Assembly (NCBI GenBank): GCA_030490835.1
Contig: CM059971.1
Span: 97,802,595 to 97,866,594, forward strand
DNA: 64,000 nt
From: Annona cherimola
Taxonomy: Eukaryota; Streptophyta; Magnoliopsida; Magnoliales; Annonaceae
Direction: 5' to 3'
In this document: positions 1-10,577 of the stretch, piece by piece
How the letters are laid out: the number at the start of each line of letters is the position of its first letter
Numbering within the stretch: position 1 is the stretch's first letter
Made by a program: the position numbers and the translations under genes
Notes under the pieces: generated by a model
Told to the model about the DNA's origin: nothing
What the model saw: the letters and a program-made list of their open reading frames with translations, nothing else
Databases searched by the model: none

Positions 1-960
1 GAAGGCATGAAAAATAAACCTAGCCTGCCGCTCCTGAGTCCCGCCATCGTCGAAAATGGAAAACCCACCTCGCCGCCCGCCTGCGTAGAGGTTGTCATCC
101 TCGTCGCCGTTCGCAGCATCGCAGCCCGCGCGCGCGCCCGCCAGCGTCGTTCTCATCACGCGCGCCTGCCCACACTGTCCCAATCGGCCAATCCTAACAC
201 CTTTCCCCTCGAGGACGAGAAAAGGCCAACTTCAGTGGTCCGCACATCCACATCAAAAATCATTCATCGCCGATAGATAACTGGGAAGTCCAATAATTCT
301 CAATTTTTCCCATTTCCGTTTGCCGTCATTTCTGCCTAACTATACTTGTGCTAGGCTCCCATTGCAGGCCTCGTTCTCATTGCCGTCATTTTAAAATCTA
401 TGTTTTATGAAAATGATGCATTTAATTGTTTATACTTTATAGACTTCTACATTTTTATTTTTTTGCTGAATATAGGAAATATTCTTAATTTTTATATTAT
501 TATAAGTTATTTAATTGTTCAAATTTTCAACACTAACTGATTTGTTTTATTTCTTATTTTGTCAGGTATGTTTATAGCAATTCATCAAGGTACCGAGATA
601 AAGAGGAAAAATTAAAGAACCAACAACCAAACAACAATGGTCATGGCTTATTACAAGTTAAGTATTTCAGGTTAGTTAATGTAGTTAATTTTTCTAAAAT
701 TCATGATTAAAGAATTTTAAAAACTTGCTATTAGTTTTTTCCGCATGTTTTGTACTTATATTGTGGTCATTAAAATTTAACATATATATTTAGAATTTAT
801 AAAAATAAAATTTTATCAATATATTTATTTAAAATTTTAAAAAAATTAATATTTATAACATCATAAATATGTCATGCTGACGTCACCGGTTCGAACCGGT
901 TTGATTAATCGGTTCGACCGGTTCGAACCAGACCAGGTCCTTTACCGGTTCGATCACCGA
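1..960. other. Transposon-like flank, no supported gene
   Basis: The first 280 bases are CpG-rich with CGCGCG runs and small overlapping open frames on both strands. None resembles a protein I know. After that the DNA is AT-rich, with a possible splice donor (CAGGTATG near 564) and then palindromic GGTTCGAACC motifs near 885-960. A GC-rich leader, a donor site and GGTTCGAACC-type termini are typical of plant hAT elements, so a hAT remnant is the best guess. This DNA lies in the inferred intron 4 of the minus-strand SDR gene, whose last exon is not found here. Confidence 0.3.
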
Positions 961-962
961 TT
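885..962. repeat. Palindromic CCGGTTCGAACC cluster
   Basis: A perfect 16-base palindrome, ACCGGTTCGAACCGGT, occupies 885-900. It is followed by CGGTTCGACCGGTTCGAACC and CCGGTTCGATCACCGATTCG variants. The cluster is much more GC-rich than its surroundings. Such repeats are usual in the terminal or subterminal DNA of some plant DNA transposons. A regulatory role is not indicated. Confidence 0.5.
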
Positions 963-964
963 CG

Positions 965-1175
965 GTTCTGACAATATTGGAAAATATAACTTTAAAATAA
1001 ATATTTAGCATCAAACTATTTTACACATTCTTAGATGTGGTCCATCCAGAGTGATATAAGATAAATGAACAGATTTCTATAATAATATAAATAATATTAA
1101 ATATAATGGATAAAATATATTTTTCATAAAGGATTAAAATATTAAAAATGGTAAGTGGTTAAGGATTTCATATAA
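965..1175. mobile_element. B-family MITE remnant in SDR intron 4
   Basis: It contains CATCAAACTATTTTACAC and a weakened AATATTAAATATAATGGAT segment. Better copies at 23.8, 62.2 and 63.2 kb carry the equivalents. The termini are eroded and no TSD is visible. It lies downstream of SDR exon 4 on that gene's strand, so it would be intronic if the gene continues left of the window. Confidence 0.35.
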
Positions 1176-1352
1176 AAAAATTTCAACGTATGTAGTTTTT
1201 GGAATCATAAATAAATAATATACATAAACACGATAAATGGTTCGGATATTTACAAAAAATATTTTAAAATTAAAAAACAGAAGGCAAGCATGGAGGCTTC
1301 TATTCTAAGTATTAAATCATTCATCTGTGATATGTTGAATTGCGATACGTAC

Positions 1353-2456
1353 CTGGGTGGGCCAATGACTCCGTCGATGATCACATGAGCGACGTGAATG
1401 CCCATGGGCTGGAACTCCTTGGCCAGGCATTGCGACAGGGCTCGGAGGGCGAATTTCCCACAGCCTGCATGCGGCACAACACAGACGCTAGTCTAGTCCA
1501 TTCTCTCTCGTAATCACCAAGCAAAAAAAAGAAAAGAAAAATACTATCTGTCTAAGCACTCACTCAATTCACAGTAGCCGGAGATTCCTTCTACAGAAGC
1601 TGAGGAACCCGTGAAGAGAATTGTCCCCTTTCCTCGCTCCACCATCCCCGGTATAACCTTGGATATATATGATCATATTATAGCCGTAAAGAAACCAAAA
1701 AAGATAGAAAGAAAGAGTAGGTTGCGAATCTCAGTAGACGATTGGAATTGTCTCTACTGAAATCACTTTCAATCTAGTCTTCATCGCATATAACTTGTTA
1801 ATAACATATAATATTGAAAATCATAAGTGCATATAATTTATAGATATATGAATGAATAAATACCTGCTGGGCGCAGTGGAAAGGGCCAACGGCGGAGACG
1901 GCGAGTGATGTTTGGAAAGAGTCGAGGCGGATATGGGTGAAATTCGGGGGTGGCTGCCATGAAACAGGCTGGCCTCCTCCTGCATTATAGACCAGCACCT
2001 CCACGAAGCCCAACGAGAGGACGCCTTCGAACGCCTCCCTAACGCTCCGCGCATCCGAGCAGTCGATCCGAATCGCGAACACCTGGGCCTTCTCTTCGCG
2101 GGCAATCTCATCAGCTATACGCGACAAACGACCTGCTCCGCTAAATTAATCAAGCTTTCTGCGATTTTTATAAATTAAACACTTGTAACCCAAAAATCAA
2201 CAAGGCATGCATGTGCATGCATGCATTGATGGCTGGTTGACGGACGGTGATCGAGGGCAAGGAACATGAAAGAAGAAGAAGAAGAAGAAGAAGGGAATAT
2301 CGGAATAGGGAATTTCTTGCCTAAGTCGCGAGCGAGGATAGCGACGGTGTAGCCCTCGTGGGCGAATTTCCTGCCGATGGAGCGGCCGAGCTTGGGGCCC
2401 ACGCCGACGACGGCTACGATGCCTTTGGTTGAGGCGGAGCTGGCCATGGGTCGCAT
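1353..2456 (-). CDS. Short-chain dehydrogenase/reductase gene, 3' end missing
   Basis: NAD(P)-dependent SDR oxidoreductase; the substrate cannot be told from sequence. Four exons join in frame. Exon 1 is 2321-2456 (45 codons plus 1 nt), exon 2 is 1864-2132, exon 3 is 1564-1657 and exon 4 is 1353-1464. Together they give about 203 residues and a split Arg codon. The N-terminal Rossmann nucleotide-binding turn reads VGVGPKLGRSIG (residues about 17-28). A YNAGG motif matches the SDR NNAG strand, and GTILFTGSSAS (about 146-156) holds the conserved Ser. GYCELSCGKFALR places Tyr163 and Lys170 seven apart, instead of the YxxxK spacing of classical SDRs. Exon 4 ends in IIDGVIGPP followed by a GTACGT donor. 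Relatives are about 240-250 residues, so some 40 C-terminal residues are missing and probably lie beyond position 1. Two in-frame starts exist (ATG at 2456 and at 2447); the second has G at +4. No obvious signal or transit peptide. Confidence 0.85.
2133..2320 (-). other. SDR intron 1 with GC-AG splice sites
   Basis: On the minus strand exon 1 ends ...GACTTAG and the intron begins GCAAGA. The acceptor is GGAGCAG at 2133-2134. Joining here gives RDL-G-RLSRIADE, the continuous reading expected for this SDR family. No GT donor nearby restores the frame with the conserved sequence. GC donors are a minor but real class, and the AG|GCAAG context is typical of them. Confidence 0.75.
2269..2293. repeat. 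(GAA)n microsatellite in SDR intron 1
   Basis: About eight GAA units on the plus strand, read as a TTC pyrimidine tract on the gene strand, just inside the GC donor of intron 1. The ORF through it (FPIPIFPSSSSSSSF) is intronic read-through, not protein. Confidence 0.85.
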
Positions 2457-2740
2457 TTTAATTAGTGGGCGTGCAGCAGGTAAGGCATGGGGGGAGGATG
2501 AGTATCCAGCTCATAGAAGACGGCGATGGGCTGCGGCCCTTGCTACTGTTGCGCTTTTTCCAGCCCGGAGATGGGATGAGACATGAGAAGGGAGGGCAGT
2601 GAATTGAAGCCGGCTGACCTCTTTCACATTCAATCAGGACAGAAGCAGTCGGGGATCGGAAATGATGGACTTTGCCGTGGGAAATTTGTGTTCTAGATAT
2701 GCAATTCCGGATCTGGTTGCAGTATCTCGAAGGTTCAGAC

Positions 2741-2764
2741 ACACACTCTCTCTCTCTCTCTTCT
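2741..2764. repeat. (CT)n microsatellite
   Basis: An ACACAC start followed by a run of CT dinucleotides and TTTC repeats, about 290-310 bp upstream of the SDR start codons. It reads as GA on the gene strand. Confidence 0.8.
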
Positions 2765-2886
2765 TTCTTTCTCGAGAAGGAGGAATTATTGCTTTCTCTA
2801 AACTTCTTTGTCCCACTACTCCCTCTTTTCTTTCTTTCTCGAGGAGGAGGAATTATTGCTTTCTCTGAACTTCTTTGTCCCAGTAC
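2761..2886. repeat. 67-bp tandem duplication
   Basis: Two near-identical blocks begin CTCGAG at 2771 and 2838, a period of 67 bp. Both run through GGAGGAATTATTGCTTTCTC and ACTTCTTTGTCCCA. They differ at only a few positions, which points to a recent local duplication upstream of the SDR gene. Confidence 0.85.
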
Positions 2887-3237
2887 ATCATATCTTCTTT
2901 TATCTTTGGAGCTACGGAAAGCATTTGTCGGTTTGCAAGATGAGAGGGCATGTTTGGAATCATACGCCTGCGGGGTTGGATCTGATTGGGTTTGATTTGA
3001 TCGGCATCTTGTCGTCACTAATCATGGGAAAATGATGATGTGGGGGACCTGCTTCTATGCGGTTACTGCTGCCATGCATCTCAGCTTCACGTTTCATCAT
3101 GCCATCTTTTGAATGCAATTACCGGCAAAAAAAATGCGATCTCATTTCATATGTATTCCGCCTCACCGTTTGACTGGAATTATGAATTTTTAATTTCACG
3201 GAGAAAGTCATATCCAAAGTCCAAACGTCTGTCTTAA

Positions 3238-3415
3238 AATAGTACGAGAATGCGAGATGGAAAAAGTGCTGTTGTTTACTAATAGCATATTAAGATTAGA
3301 AAAAAATATCAAAAATGAAAAAATGTATTGTTACTTTTGGGAATAGAAAAATATTTTTAAGAAATGAAAGATTCAATCCCATTCTTGTCTCATCCATATA
3401 CCATCTGCACTGTGA
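3238..3415. mobile_element. H-family MITE remnant
   Basis: It starts GAATGCGAGATGG and ends CTCATCC near 3400. In between is the AGAAAAAAATATCAAAAATG / GGAATAGAAAAAT pattern also seen at 21.7, 30.4, 52.5 and 59.2 kb. Non-coding, with imperfect inverted ends and no clear TSD. Confidence 0.4.
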
Positions 3416-3519
3416 GTCAGGGGATAAAATGGGAAGCAAATGACATCAGATTTTATATTCGCAAAATAATTTTTATTTTCAATACATAATAACTTTACTT
3501 TTTATTTTTAATAAATTTT

Positions 3520-6106
3520 AGTAGCCTGGTAGATAGAATTTCGACTAATAAGCTTTTGTAATGTGATTTATAAAATCATTTATAAGATGCCGGCCAACGG
3601 ATTGACAGATGGCTTGCAAGAGTTAATTTCACTAAAGCAAAGCGCTTTCATTCTGAGAAGGCTAATCATAGACAATGCAATATTAATCTACGAATTTATC
3701 CATGTTCTTAGAGGGACGAGATATGGAAAGAAAAAATATGACATTTAAATTGGACATGACTAAAGCTTTTGATCAGACAGGGTGACAATATTTATATATG
3801 GTCATAGACGATGGAGTTTTGTGAAAGGTGGATCCAATGGATTAAGGGTTGTACTGCGACTGTTAGATACAGCTTATTGTTTGATGAGACTTTCACTGAT
3901 TTAATTTTACTATCAAGAGGGTTGAGACAAGAAAATCCATTATCTTTCTATCTTTTTCTGGTTTTGTGCTGAAGGACTGCCCTATTTGATCAAAACAACA
4001 ATGAAAGGGGCTAGTTACAAGGCCTAAGGATGAGCAAGGGCGGACTAAAGCTTACACGTCTACTTTTCAAATGATGTGTTACTACTTATGAGAGCAAGTG
4101 TAGATAACGTGAGCCGCCTGAACTAGATCTTAAAGAAATATGAAGAGGCTTCAGGGCAGAAAGTAAACATTGAGAAAACATCTATTTTCTTCAGCGATAA
4201 CACCAATATGGAGAAAAGGAAAGAAGTGGAAGAGATGATTGGAGTAGGTGGTCATTAATTTCTAACATAGTCGGGGCTGCCAATATGGTTTGGCAGAAAT
4301 GAAACTAGAATTTTTTAGAATCTCAAGGAGAAGATTTGGTGATAAATCCAAGGTGGAAACAAAAATTATTATTAAGTGAAGGAGATTCTAATCAAATAGA
4401 TCACTTAAGTGGTTCCTTATTATATGATAAACTATTTCCTTCTATCAAAGAAGATTTTTGAGGAATTGAATACCACATTAAGCAAATCTTAGTGGGGCGA
4501 GAAAGAAGAGAAAAGGAAGATTAGTTGGATTGCTTGAAATAAACTTTGCAAACCAAAAGAAAAAAGTGAATTGGGTTTTAGAGACCTTAAAGACTTTCAA
4601 TACTGCTATGGTTACTAAATAAGCATGAAGATTAATTACAGAGACCAAGTCCTTGTGCTATAAAATTTTAAAGTCTATATGCTTTCTAAAAAATTCATTT
4701 TGTGATTGCACAATTGATTTTGGAAGTTCTTATATATGGTAGAGCTTGATAAAGGGAAGGTCTGTCTTAAAGAGAGGAAAAGGTAGCTCAAATAAATTTT
4801 TTTGTTGATAGCTAGGTAATGGAAGTTTGGCTACAGTAGGACCTCTCGCACGTGACATAAATGAGGAAACTCTAATCGAATTCTTCATTGATAAGGAAAA
4901 TAGAAGATGGGAGGAAATAGAAATTTTAAATAGTTGTTGGCATAGCAGGTTAAGAGAGTTTTAAAGCTATTATGTTTCTAGGGAATGATGAAGCGGATAG
5001 AATTTACTAGATGATGGAACTTGATGGGAATTTTAGAGTAAAGTTTGCTTATAAACTTGCCCAGCAGATAAAGAGGAGAATGAAGAGGAGATCACAAATA
5101 ACTGAGACTATAAATTAGAAGAATTTGCAAAGGTCATCTGGAAATAAAAATTCCAAAAAAGATTCAACTATTTGGCTGAAGAATATATACAAAATCTCTT
5201 CTAATGAAGGCAAATCTAATCAGTAGGGGAATTCAGATGGAGCCTACATGCCCTTTGTGCAAACAAAGGGATATAGTGGAAAATGAGAAGCATATTTTCT
5301 GGGAGTGACTAAATACTAAACCTGTATTTCAAATCCTCGAACGCTAAATTTTGGAAACTATACAAATGTCGAGGAGATATTCTATTAGTTAATGAAAGAT
5401 AAGAACATCTTCCAATTTATCCTATATGTCACCATTTGTTAGATGATTTGGTTTTCCAGGAATAAATTGATAATAGATGATGAACCTATTTCAATGGACA
5501 ACATTGTTGAGTAGTGTTTAGGTTACATCCATCACTTCTAATCAGCAAAATGGAGTTGAGATGGTCCTATGGGTAATGAAAGTGCTACTAGATGGAGATG
5601 CCCAGATATTGGCTGCCACAAGGTGAATGTGGATGCTAGAATTAGATTGGAAGATAATTGCATTAGTCTGGAGTGTAATCATTGGGAACTGGAATGGTGA
5701 CTAGATGTAAAGTAGCGATTGGGTTTATGAATCCTTTGGGAATAGAGGCAAGGGAACTACTAATAGGCATTAAATGGTGATAGGAGAAAGGTATAAACAA
5801 GGTAATTTTTGAATCTAATTCTTTACTGTTGATATAGGAGATTAAGGATAGAAGCAACGCATTTGAAATGGTCTCTTTCTATTATATTTTGGCAAATGGC
5901 AATCTACCAACTAATGCTTTTATAAAATTAGTTTTTTTTATGTAGGGGGAAGCAAGAGTTTGGTGAAAAATCTCCTACATTGTATAGCAGAGTTTTTTGT
6001 TAAAAGATATTTTATATTTGTAGGTTTTCCTAAGTTAATCTCGAGCGCCCTTTCCTTTCGTTAAGGGTAGCTAGAAGGACATTTGGAAGACTTACCCTAA
6101 AAAAAG
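3520..6106 (+). pseudogene. Decayed L1-type LINE, 5'-truncated ORF2
   Basis: The non-LTR retrotransposon ORF2 is recognisable across many stops and frameshifts. RT homology begins near 3538 (FRLISFCNVIYKI). It continues through QSAFILRRLIIDNA (about 3640-3682), a degraded FADD box near 4060-4080, a zf-RVT knuckle (CPLC at 5249-5260 with HIFWE after it) and an RNase H start (VNVDAR at 5624-5640). The 5' part, including the endonuclease, is missing. The 3' end is ACTTACCCT followed by A7 at 6099-6105. A matching TTTATTTTCAA occurs at 3472-3482 and 6110-6120 and may be the TSD, but it is low-complexity. It is more decayed than the LINE at 38.4-41.5 kb, so it is older. Confidence 0.85.
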
Positions 6107-6504
6107 TTATTTATTTTCAACCATGTCAAACAACTTTCATTTATTTTAGTCAGCTCCATATTATTTCAACCACTTGTCTGCTATCAACCTAGTTATAAAC
6201 TATAGCAATATCAAACAAGTGCCAGCTATCCATCTAGCTATAAACTCTAATAATATCAAAAAGGTCATATTTTTCCAACTAACTTTTTTTATCTGCTTGC
6301 AAAAAATTTAAGATATATGCAAGTATATTCCCATAAAAAAAATATATACAAGTATTCTAACAAAAAGGAAATTGGAGTTCTCAGTTAAAGTTTCATAAAT
6401 TAAGCAAATTAATTGATCACACTCATCAATGCAATGTGATTAATTGCCCATGAATTATGTGACATTTCGAAACCTAGGAAGATGAAAGACGATCAATTTA
6501 GACC

Positions 6505-6865
6505 GGCCTAAAAATAAAAATTTCAGTTTTTTTTTGTTTTTTCTTTACAAACATATTAAGTCAGGTGTATTAAATCTATAAACCAAGTTTTACCATTTTT
6601 GGATATTTTAAGTATTTTTAAAAGATTTTTAAACACAATGGAATTGTCATAATTTTTAGATGATAGAAAATTACAACAATGTCGTTATATTTAAAAATCT
6701 TTAAAAAAATACTTAAAATATCTAAAAATGGTAAAACTTGATTTATAAATTCAATACACCCAACTTAACAAGTTTGTAAAGAAAAGCTAAAAAAATACCT
6801 AAAAATATATTTTTATGCTGGTTTGAGCAACATCTTACTTAGGCCGTTCTAAGAGAATCAGCCCC
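6505..6865. mobile_element. E-family foldback MITE (copy E1)
   Basis: Long inverted arms: the left arm (about 6567-6637) contains AAATCTATAAACCAAG and TTTTTGGATATTTTAAGT. The right arm (about 6686-6760) is its near-exact reverse complement around a loop of about 50 bp. The outer ends carry GACCGGCCTAAAAAT and TAGGCCGTTC. Non-coding. This is the best preserved palindromic copy in the window. Confidence 0.75.
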
Positions 6866-7350
6866 TTAGGAAGATATAGTTCACTTTGAGAAAAAGATTG
6901 TGATTCAAGACCAAAGTCTGTTTTGAATTATAACTTAATAACCTTTTGATTTTCAAATTTATGTGTGGATAAAATTCAGTCCATCAAATGTATTTAACAT
7001 TATTTATTTATCTAGAATGTGTGATGTTGTATTAATCAAAGACTCTTTATAATTATTTAATAATTTTAATGGTAATACATTTAACATAATAGGATTTTAT
7101 TTTATGGCCTAATAATGTAATATATTAAGATAAGTACAAAATGAGTGATTTAGATCATATCAATATTTCATTGAAATTACCATAAATAAAAAAAATTTGG
7201 TTATGATTTAAATAATAAGTTATTTTGCTTATAGTGTGGGTACAATACATGTTGTAGAAAAAATCTTTTCATTATTTTTTATAAATACAAAGATCTCTCA
7301 TAAAATTTTCTCCTTGTAATTTGATAATGTTTTAAAATTTATTTTTATTA
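6866..7350. other. AT-rich DNA, nothing recognised
   Basis: No open frame, repeat family or RNA signature was found in this stretch. Confidence 0.5.
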
Positions 7351-7622
7351 GGTGTATTTCGAAAGTACTAAAACTTTTGAATGAAAAGTTTTTAGTGTAA
7401 AAGTAATTAAATTGATATAAAATAATGTACTATGGTAGGGTAATGATGAAGAGTAAAAAGAATAAAGTTAAAACAGATAGTTTAGTTGTATAAATAATAA
7501 TGTAAAAATGATTAAAAACTAGGGCAGTTTTTATAGGAAAATGCGCAGAAATAATTAAAAAATATGGTAGTTATAGAATGAAAAAAATTTGGTAAAAAGT
7601 TTTACTTATCATTTGAAATGAG
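7351..7622 (+). mobile_element. A-family MITE, degraded
   Basis: It starts GGTGTATTTCGAAAG and carries the family core: GGGTAATGATGAAGAGT, AAAAAGAATAAAGTTAAAAC and AGTTTAGTTGTATAAATA. It ends near CATTTGAAATGAGCAT. The right terminus is eroded. Compare the cleaner copy at 10.29 kb. Confidence 0.65.
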
Positions 7623-8620
7623 CATATGTAATACATGCTTCATGCCTATTTTATTAATTTTTAAAATATAAAATAAAATACTAAATGAATTAAAATTTTG
7701 CCTGATTTCATAAAAAAGAAGATAAATTACATGGGACATACATTCATAAAAAATCGAAAATAATTTTTTATCCTTTATGAGATCGGCCCCCTTGAATCAT
7801 GATAACTCACAGAGATGTATGCCTAAGCAGTCACGTTTCTATAGCAAATTACGTTTGTCTTCCAACGACTTTGCCACCTACCTCAATATCATTTGCAGCA
7901 GGCGCAAATGGCTGCATTTAAAACATGCACAGGTCAAAATAGAATACACGCATGAATGAGGAATTTGGCCAGGAACCCTATTGACGTGTTCCTAATTAGT
8001 CAAATTCACATGTTCCAAACTCATCAAAGACAACCTGCCAAAAAAATAGTGTCTTTCTAATTTCTTAGCTGGAGCCGTATTTTCAAATTTCTTAAAATAA
8101 GATCAGGTTATCTCTTTTAATTTTTAAGAATATCTTAAAAGTTTTTTTAGGGAGAATATCTTAAAGTTTTAGTGCAAAAAATATTAAGATATATGTGAAT
8201 ATACCAATATAAAAAATATAAAAAAAGAGAGAGAGAACATCAATGAATAATCCAGAGTCCACCCCAGACAAGGTGGAATGCGGCAGAGCAGAGCTGAGAT
8301 ATACATAATTACATGACTCGATAGATCGAGATAGGGCCCACCACACCTTGTCATAACTCATAACTATTAAATGAAAGGAAGACTAATGCCTTTGCATTTA
8401 ACCTTTTGTTCGGTTGATGGAAAGCAAGCAGCAAATGCGTGTAGATCCCGTTGAAAGTTGAAAGTTGAAACTTGAAAGTGGGACTGCAATCATTCCAATC
8501 GATCGACATACGCACGTATGTTACCTGATGTGATATTTTGCTAACCGCGTGCATCTCACCATATATCCGTTGATTCCGTATAGACTGGTAATTATTTGTC
8601 ACGAGGAGTCCTAAAAGCGG
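7623..8620. other. Intergenic DNA, no gene recognised
   Basis: Moderately AT-rich, with small open frames lacking any recognisable motif. A short (GA)n run lies near 8228-8236 and a small AAAGTTGAAAGTTGAAA repeat near 8453-8470. Confidence 0.45.
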
Positions 8621-8624
8621 TTTT

Positions 8625-9442
8625 AGCGTACTCAACCCATTTATAAATGAGCTTAGTTAGAGATTTTTTTATAAATATTTTATGATCTACCAATCCGTTT
8701 AACAATTTAAATAAATAAATAAATTAGGATTGAAATTTTATAATCTGTCAACTCGTTTAACCCAACAACTTATTTACAACTCATCAAGAAGGGATATATA
8801 TTTTTATTTATCTTAAACTATTTTTCCCATTTTGATTTTCTATTTTCCTCGTTCCATCTACAACTTTGCGACGTCTTTTCTGATATCATGCTATGGTATT
8901 GTTATCGTTGTCCCTGCCGTTGCCACCGATAAGATTTTTCTTTACTCTCCATCATTCCTTATTCTCCAATCATCCCCTCTTCATCTGTGTCATTATTCCA
9001 CATTTCTCTTTCGTCTCTCTCCTCCCCTACATCTATTTCTCTCTAACTCCGATCGTTCTTCTCTTTATCTTTATTATTATTTTTCCCTTTCTATCCTCTC
9101 TGTCTCATTGAGTTGTCATCCTTATTTGTATTAACGAGTCAAATATACATCTTCCCCGATAAAGATCCGGTCATGCCATGTATCTCGTTAGTGTAGATTA
9201 ATTCACTACAATAATTACAAACAATATACACTCAACTTTAAATTAGCTTGATTTTGACTTGTTTGCGACATACATAAATAATTCATTAATAATCCTTTGA
9301 TCCATTTATTAAATAAGTTATAAATGAGGTAAGATTGAAATTTTTTTAAATGAGTTAATAAATAGATTAAAGTTGAGATTTTTTAATGAGTTAGGATTAT
9401 GATTAGACTCTAACTCAGCTAACTTGATCTGTTAACACCTAT
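8625..9442. mobile_element. F-family hAT remnant (old copy)
   Basis: The flanks carry the family's subterminal repeats (ACCAATCCGTTTAAC, AACTCGTTTAACCC, TGAGTTAATAAATAG). The right end reads GTTAACACCTATA, an eroded form of the GTTAACACCCCTA terminus. The centre (8830-9110) is pyrimidine-rich and GC-richer, as in the 22.6-kb copy. Its ORFs (for example 8832-9134) are low-complexity and unlikely to be translated. Confidence 0.5.
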
Positions 9443-10286
9443 AAGCATGGTTAGTATCAACATTTGCCAAGGGTGCCGCTTCTCATGGGGATTAATTTTA
9501 CAATGGTAGCTTAGTCTTCTACAGTCGTAGCTGTTGTCTTCCGTATAAAAAGCATTTGGTCTTTCATTTTGTTAATATTAACAAAAAGTTACAAGGATAC
9601 TTAGAATATTCGATCTATAAATGAGATAAGATTGAAGGATCTTTAGACTTAATTTGTAATATGAATTAAAATCAGATATAATATTAAAAGACCGATAAAA
9701 AGGGGGTATAGTGGGCCTAGTTTCCGCACTTTTAGGTATTTTTTTCCTCTTATTGTCTTATTATTGGTTTAATAATATTAGTTAAAGAGTAATGATTCAA
9801 TACATATAGAATCTAACCGTCATGCCGTCTTTTTTACAGTTTTTAAAACTTTTTTATATTCAAATAATTTATCATGTCTAACCTATCTTATTTTATAGTG
9901 CTGTGAAAATAATTTTCATGGAAAATTTATATTTTATAAAACAATAACATTTTTGATAGCTAATATATGATTATTAACAATATATAATATACCATAGTTT
10001 GTAATACATATACTTTCTGAAATTATAAATAAATATACAAGGATAAACTCCATAAATAATTTAGATTTAAAAATCGAGGGGTTGCATGAAGTCTCTCTGC
10101 ATATATATTGATCATTACTTTAACTTAAAATCATTTTAATCAAAAAAATTATATGGGCCACAAATAATATACAGATTTAACATGTTTATGTTCACTCTTA
10201 AACTAACATTATTTTGTGGCCAATATATAATGGATGAAATGAATCAGTTAAGATGGTGCAAATGTGCCCACTTGAACTGATTCTGA
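9443..10286. other. AT-rich DNA, nothing recognised
   Basis: No coding or repeat signature beyond weak AT-rich similarity to MITE debris. Confidence 0.4.
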
Positions 10287-10577
10287 GGGTGTGTTTGGTT
10301 GGGGGTAAAACTTTTGATGAAAAGTTTTTGAGATAGAAGTTGTCACATTGATAGAAAATGATGTGATATAATAGGAGTAATGATGAAAAGTAAAAAGAAT
10401 AAAGTTAAAATAGATAGGTTAGTTGTATAGATAGTTGTGTAGAAATGATTGAAAAGTAGAGTAGTTTGTATAGGAAAATGTGAAAAAATAATTAAAAAAT
10501 AGAGTAGTTATGGAGAGTGAAAAGTTTTAGATTGAAAAGTTTTGGTTGACATGTTTATATCCCAAACAAACACACCC
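10287..10577 (+). mobile_element. A-family Tourist-like MITE (reference copy)
   Basis: This 291-bp element has clear terminal inverted repeats: GGGTGTGTTTGG at 10287 and CCAAACAAACACACCC ending at 10577. The inside holds AACTTTTGATGAAAAGTTTT, GAATAAAGTTAAAATAGATA and GGTTAGTTGTATAG, shared by over a dozen loci here. It has no coding capacity. Flanks are TGA and TAA, a possible mutated 3-bp TSD. The termini and 3-bp duplication in sister copies suggest PIF/Harbinger mobilisation; no transposase source is present in the window. Confidence 0.8.

Larger units (their letters stand above)
2457..3237. promoter_or_regulatory. Upstream region of the SDR gene
   Basis: This is the 5' flank of the minus-strand SDR gene. 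It contains a (CT)n tract and a 67-bp direct duplication, described separately. No clear TATA box sits at a usual distance from the start codons. Pyrimidine (GA/CT) tracts near starts are common in plant core promoters, but a promoter role here is inferred only from position. Open frames in this stretch are low-complexity by-products. Confidence 0.4.

Noticed and set aside
2458..3018. 186-codon ORF upstream of the SDR gene
   Set aside because: It runs through the CT repeat and the 67-bp duplication on the SDR strand; composition is low-complexity and it lacks any domain.
8832..9134. Hydrophobic 100-codon ORF
   Set aside because: Pyrimidine-rich stretch inside an F-type hAT relic; the Ser/Leu/Phe bias comes from CT-rich DNA.
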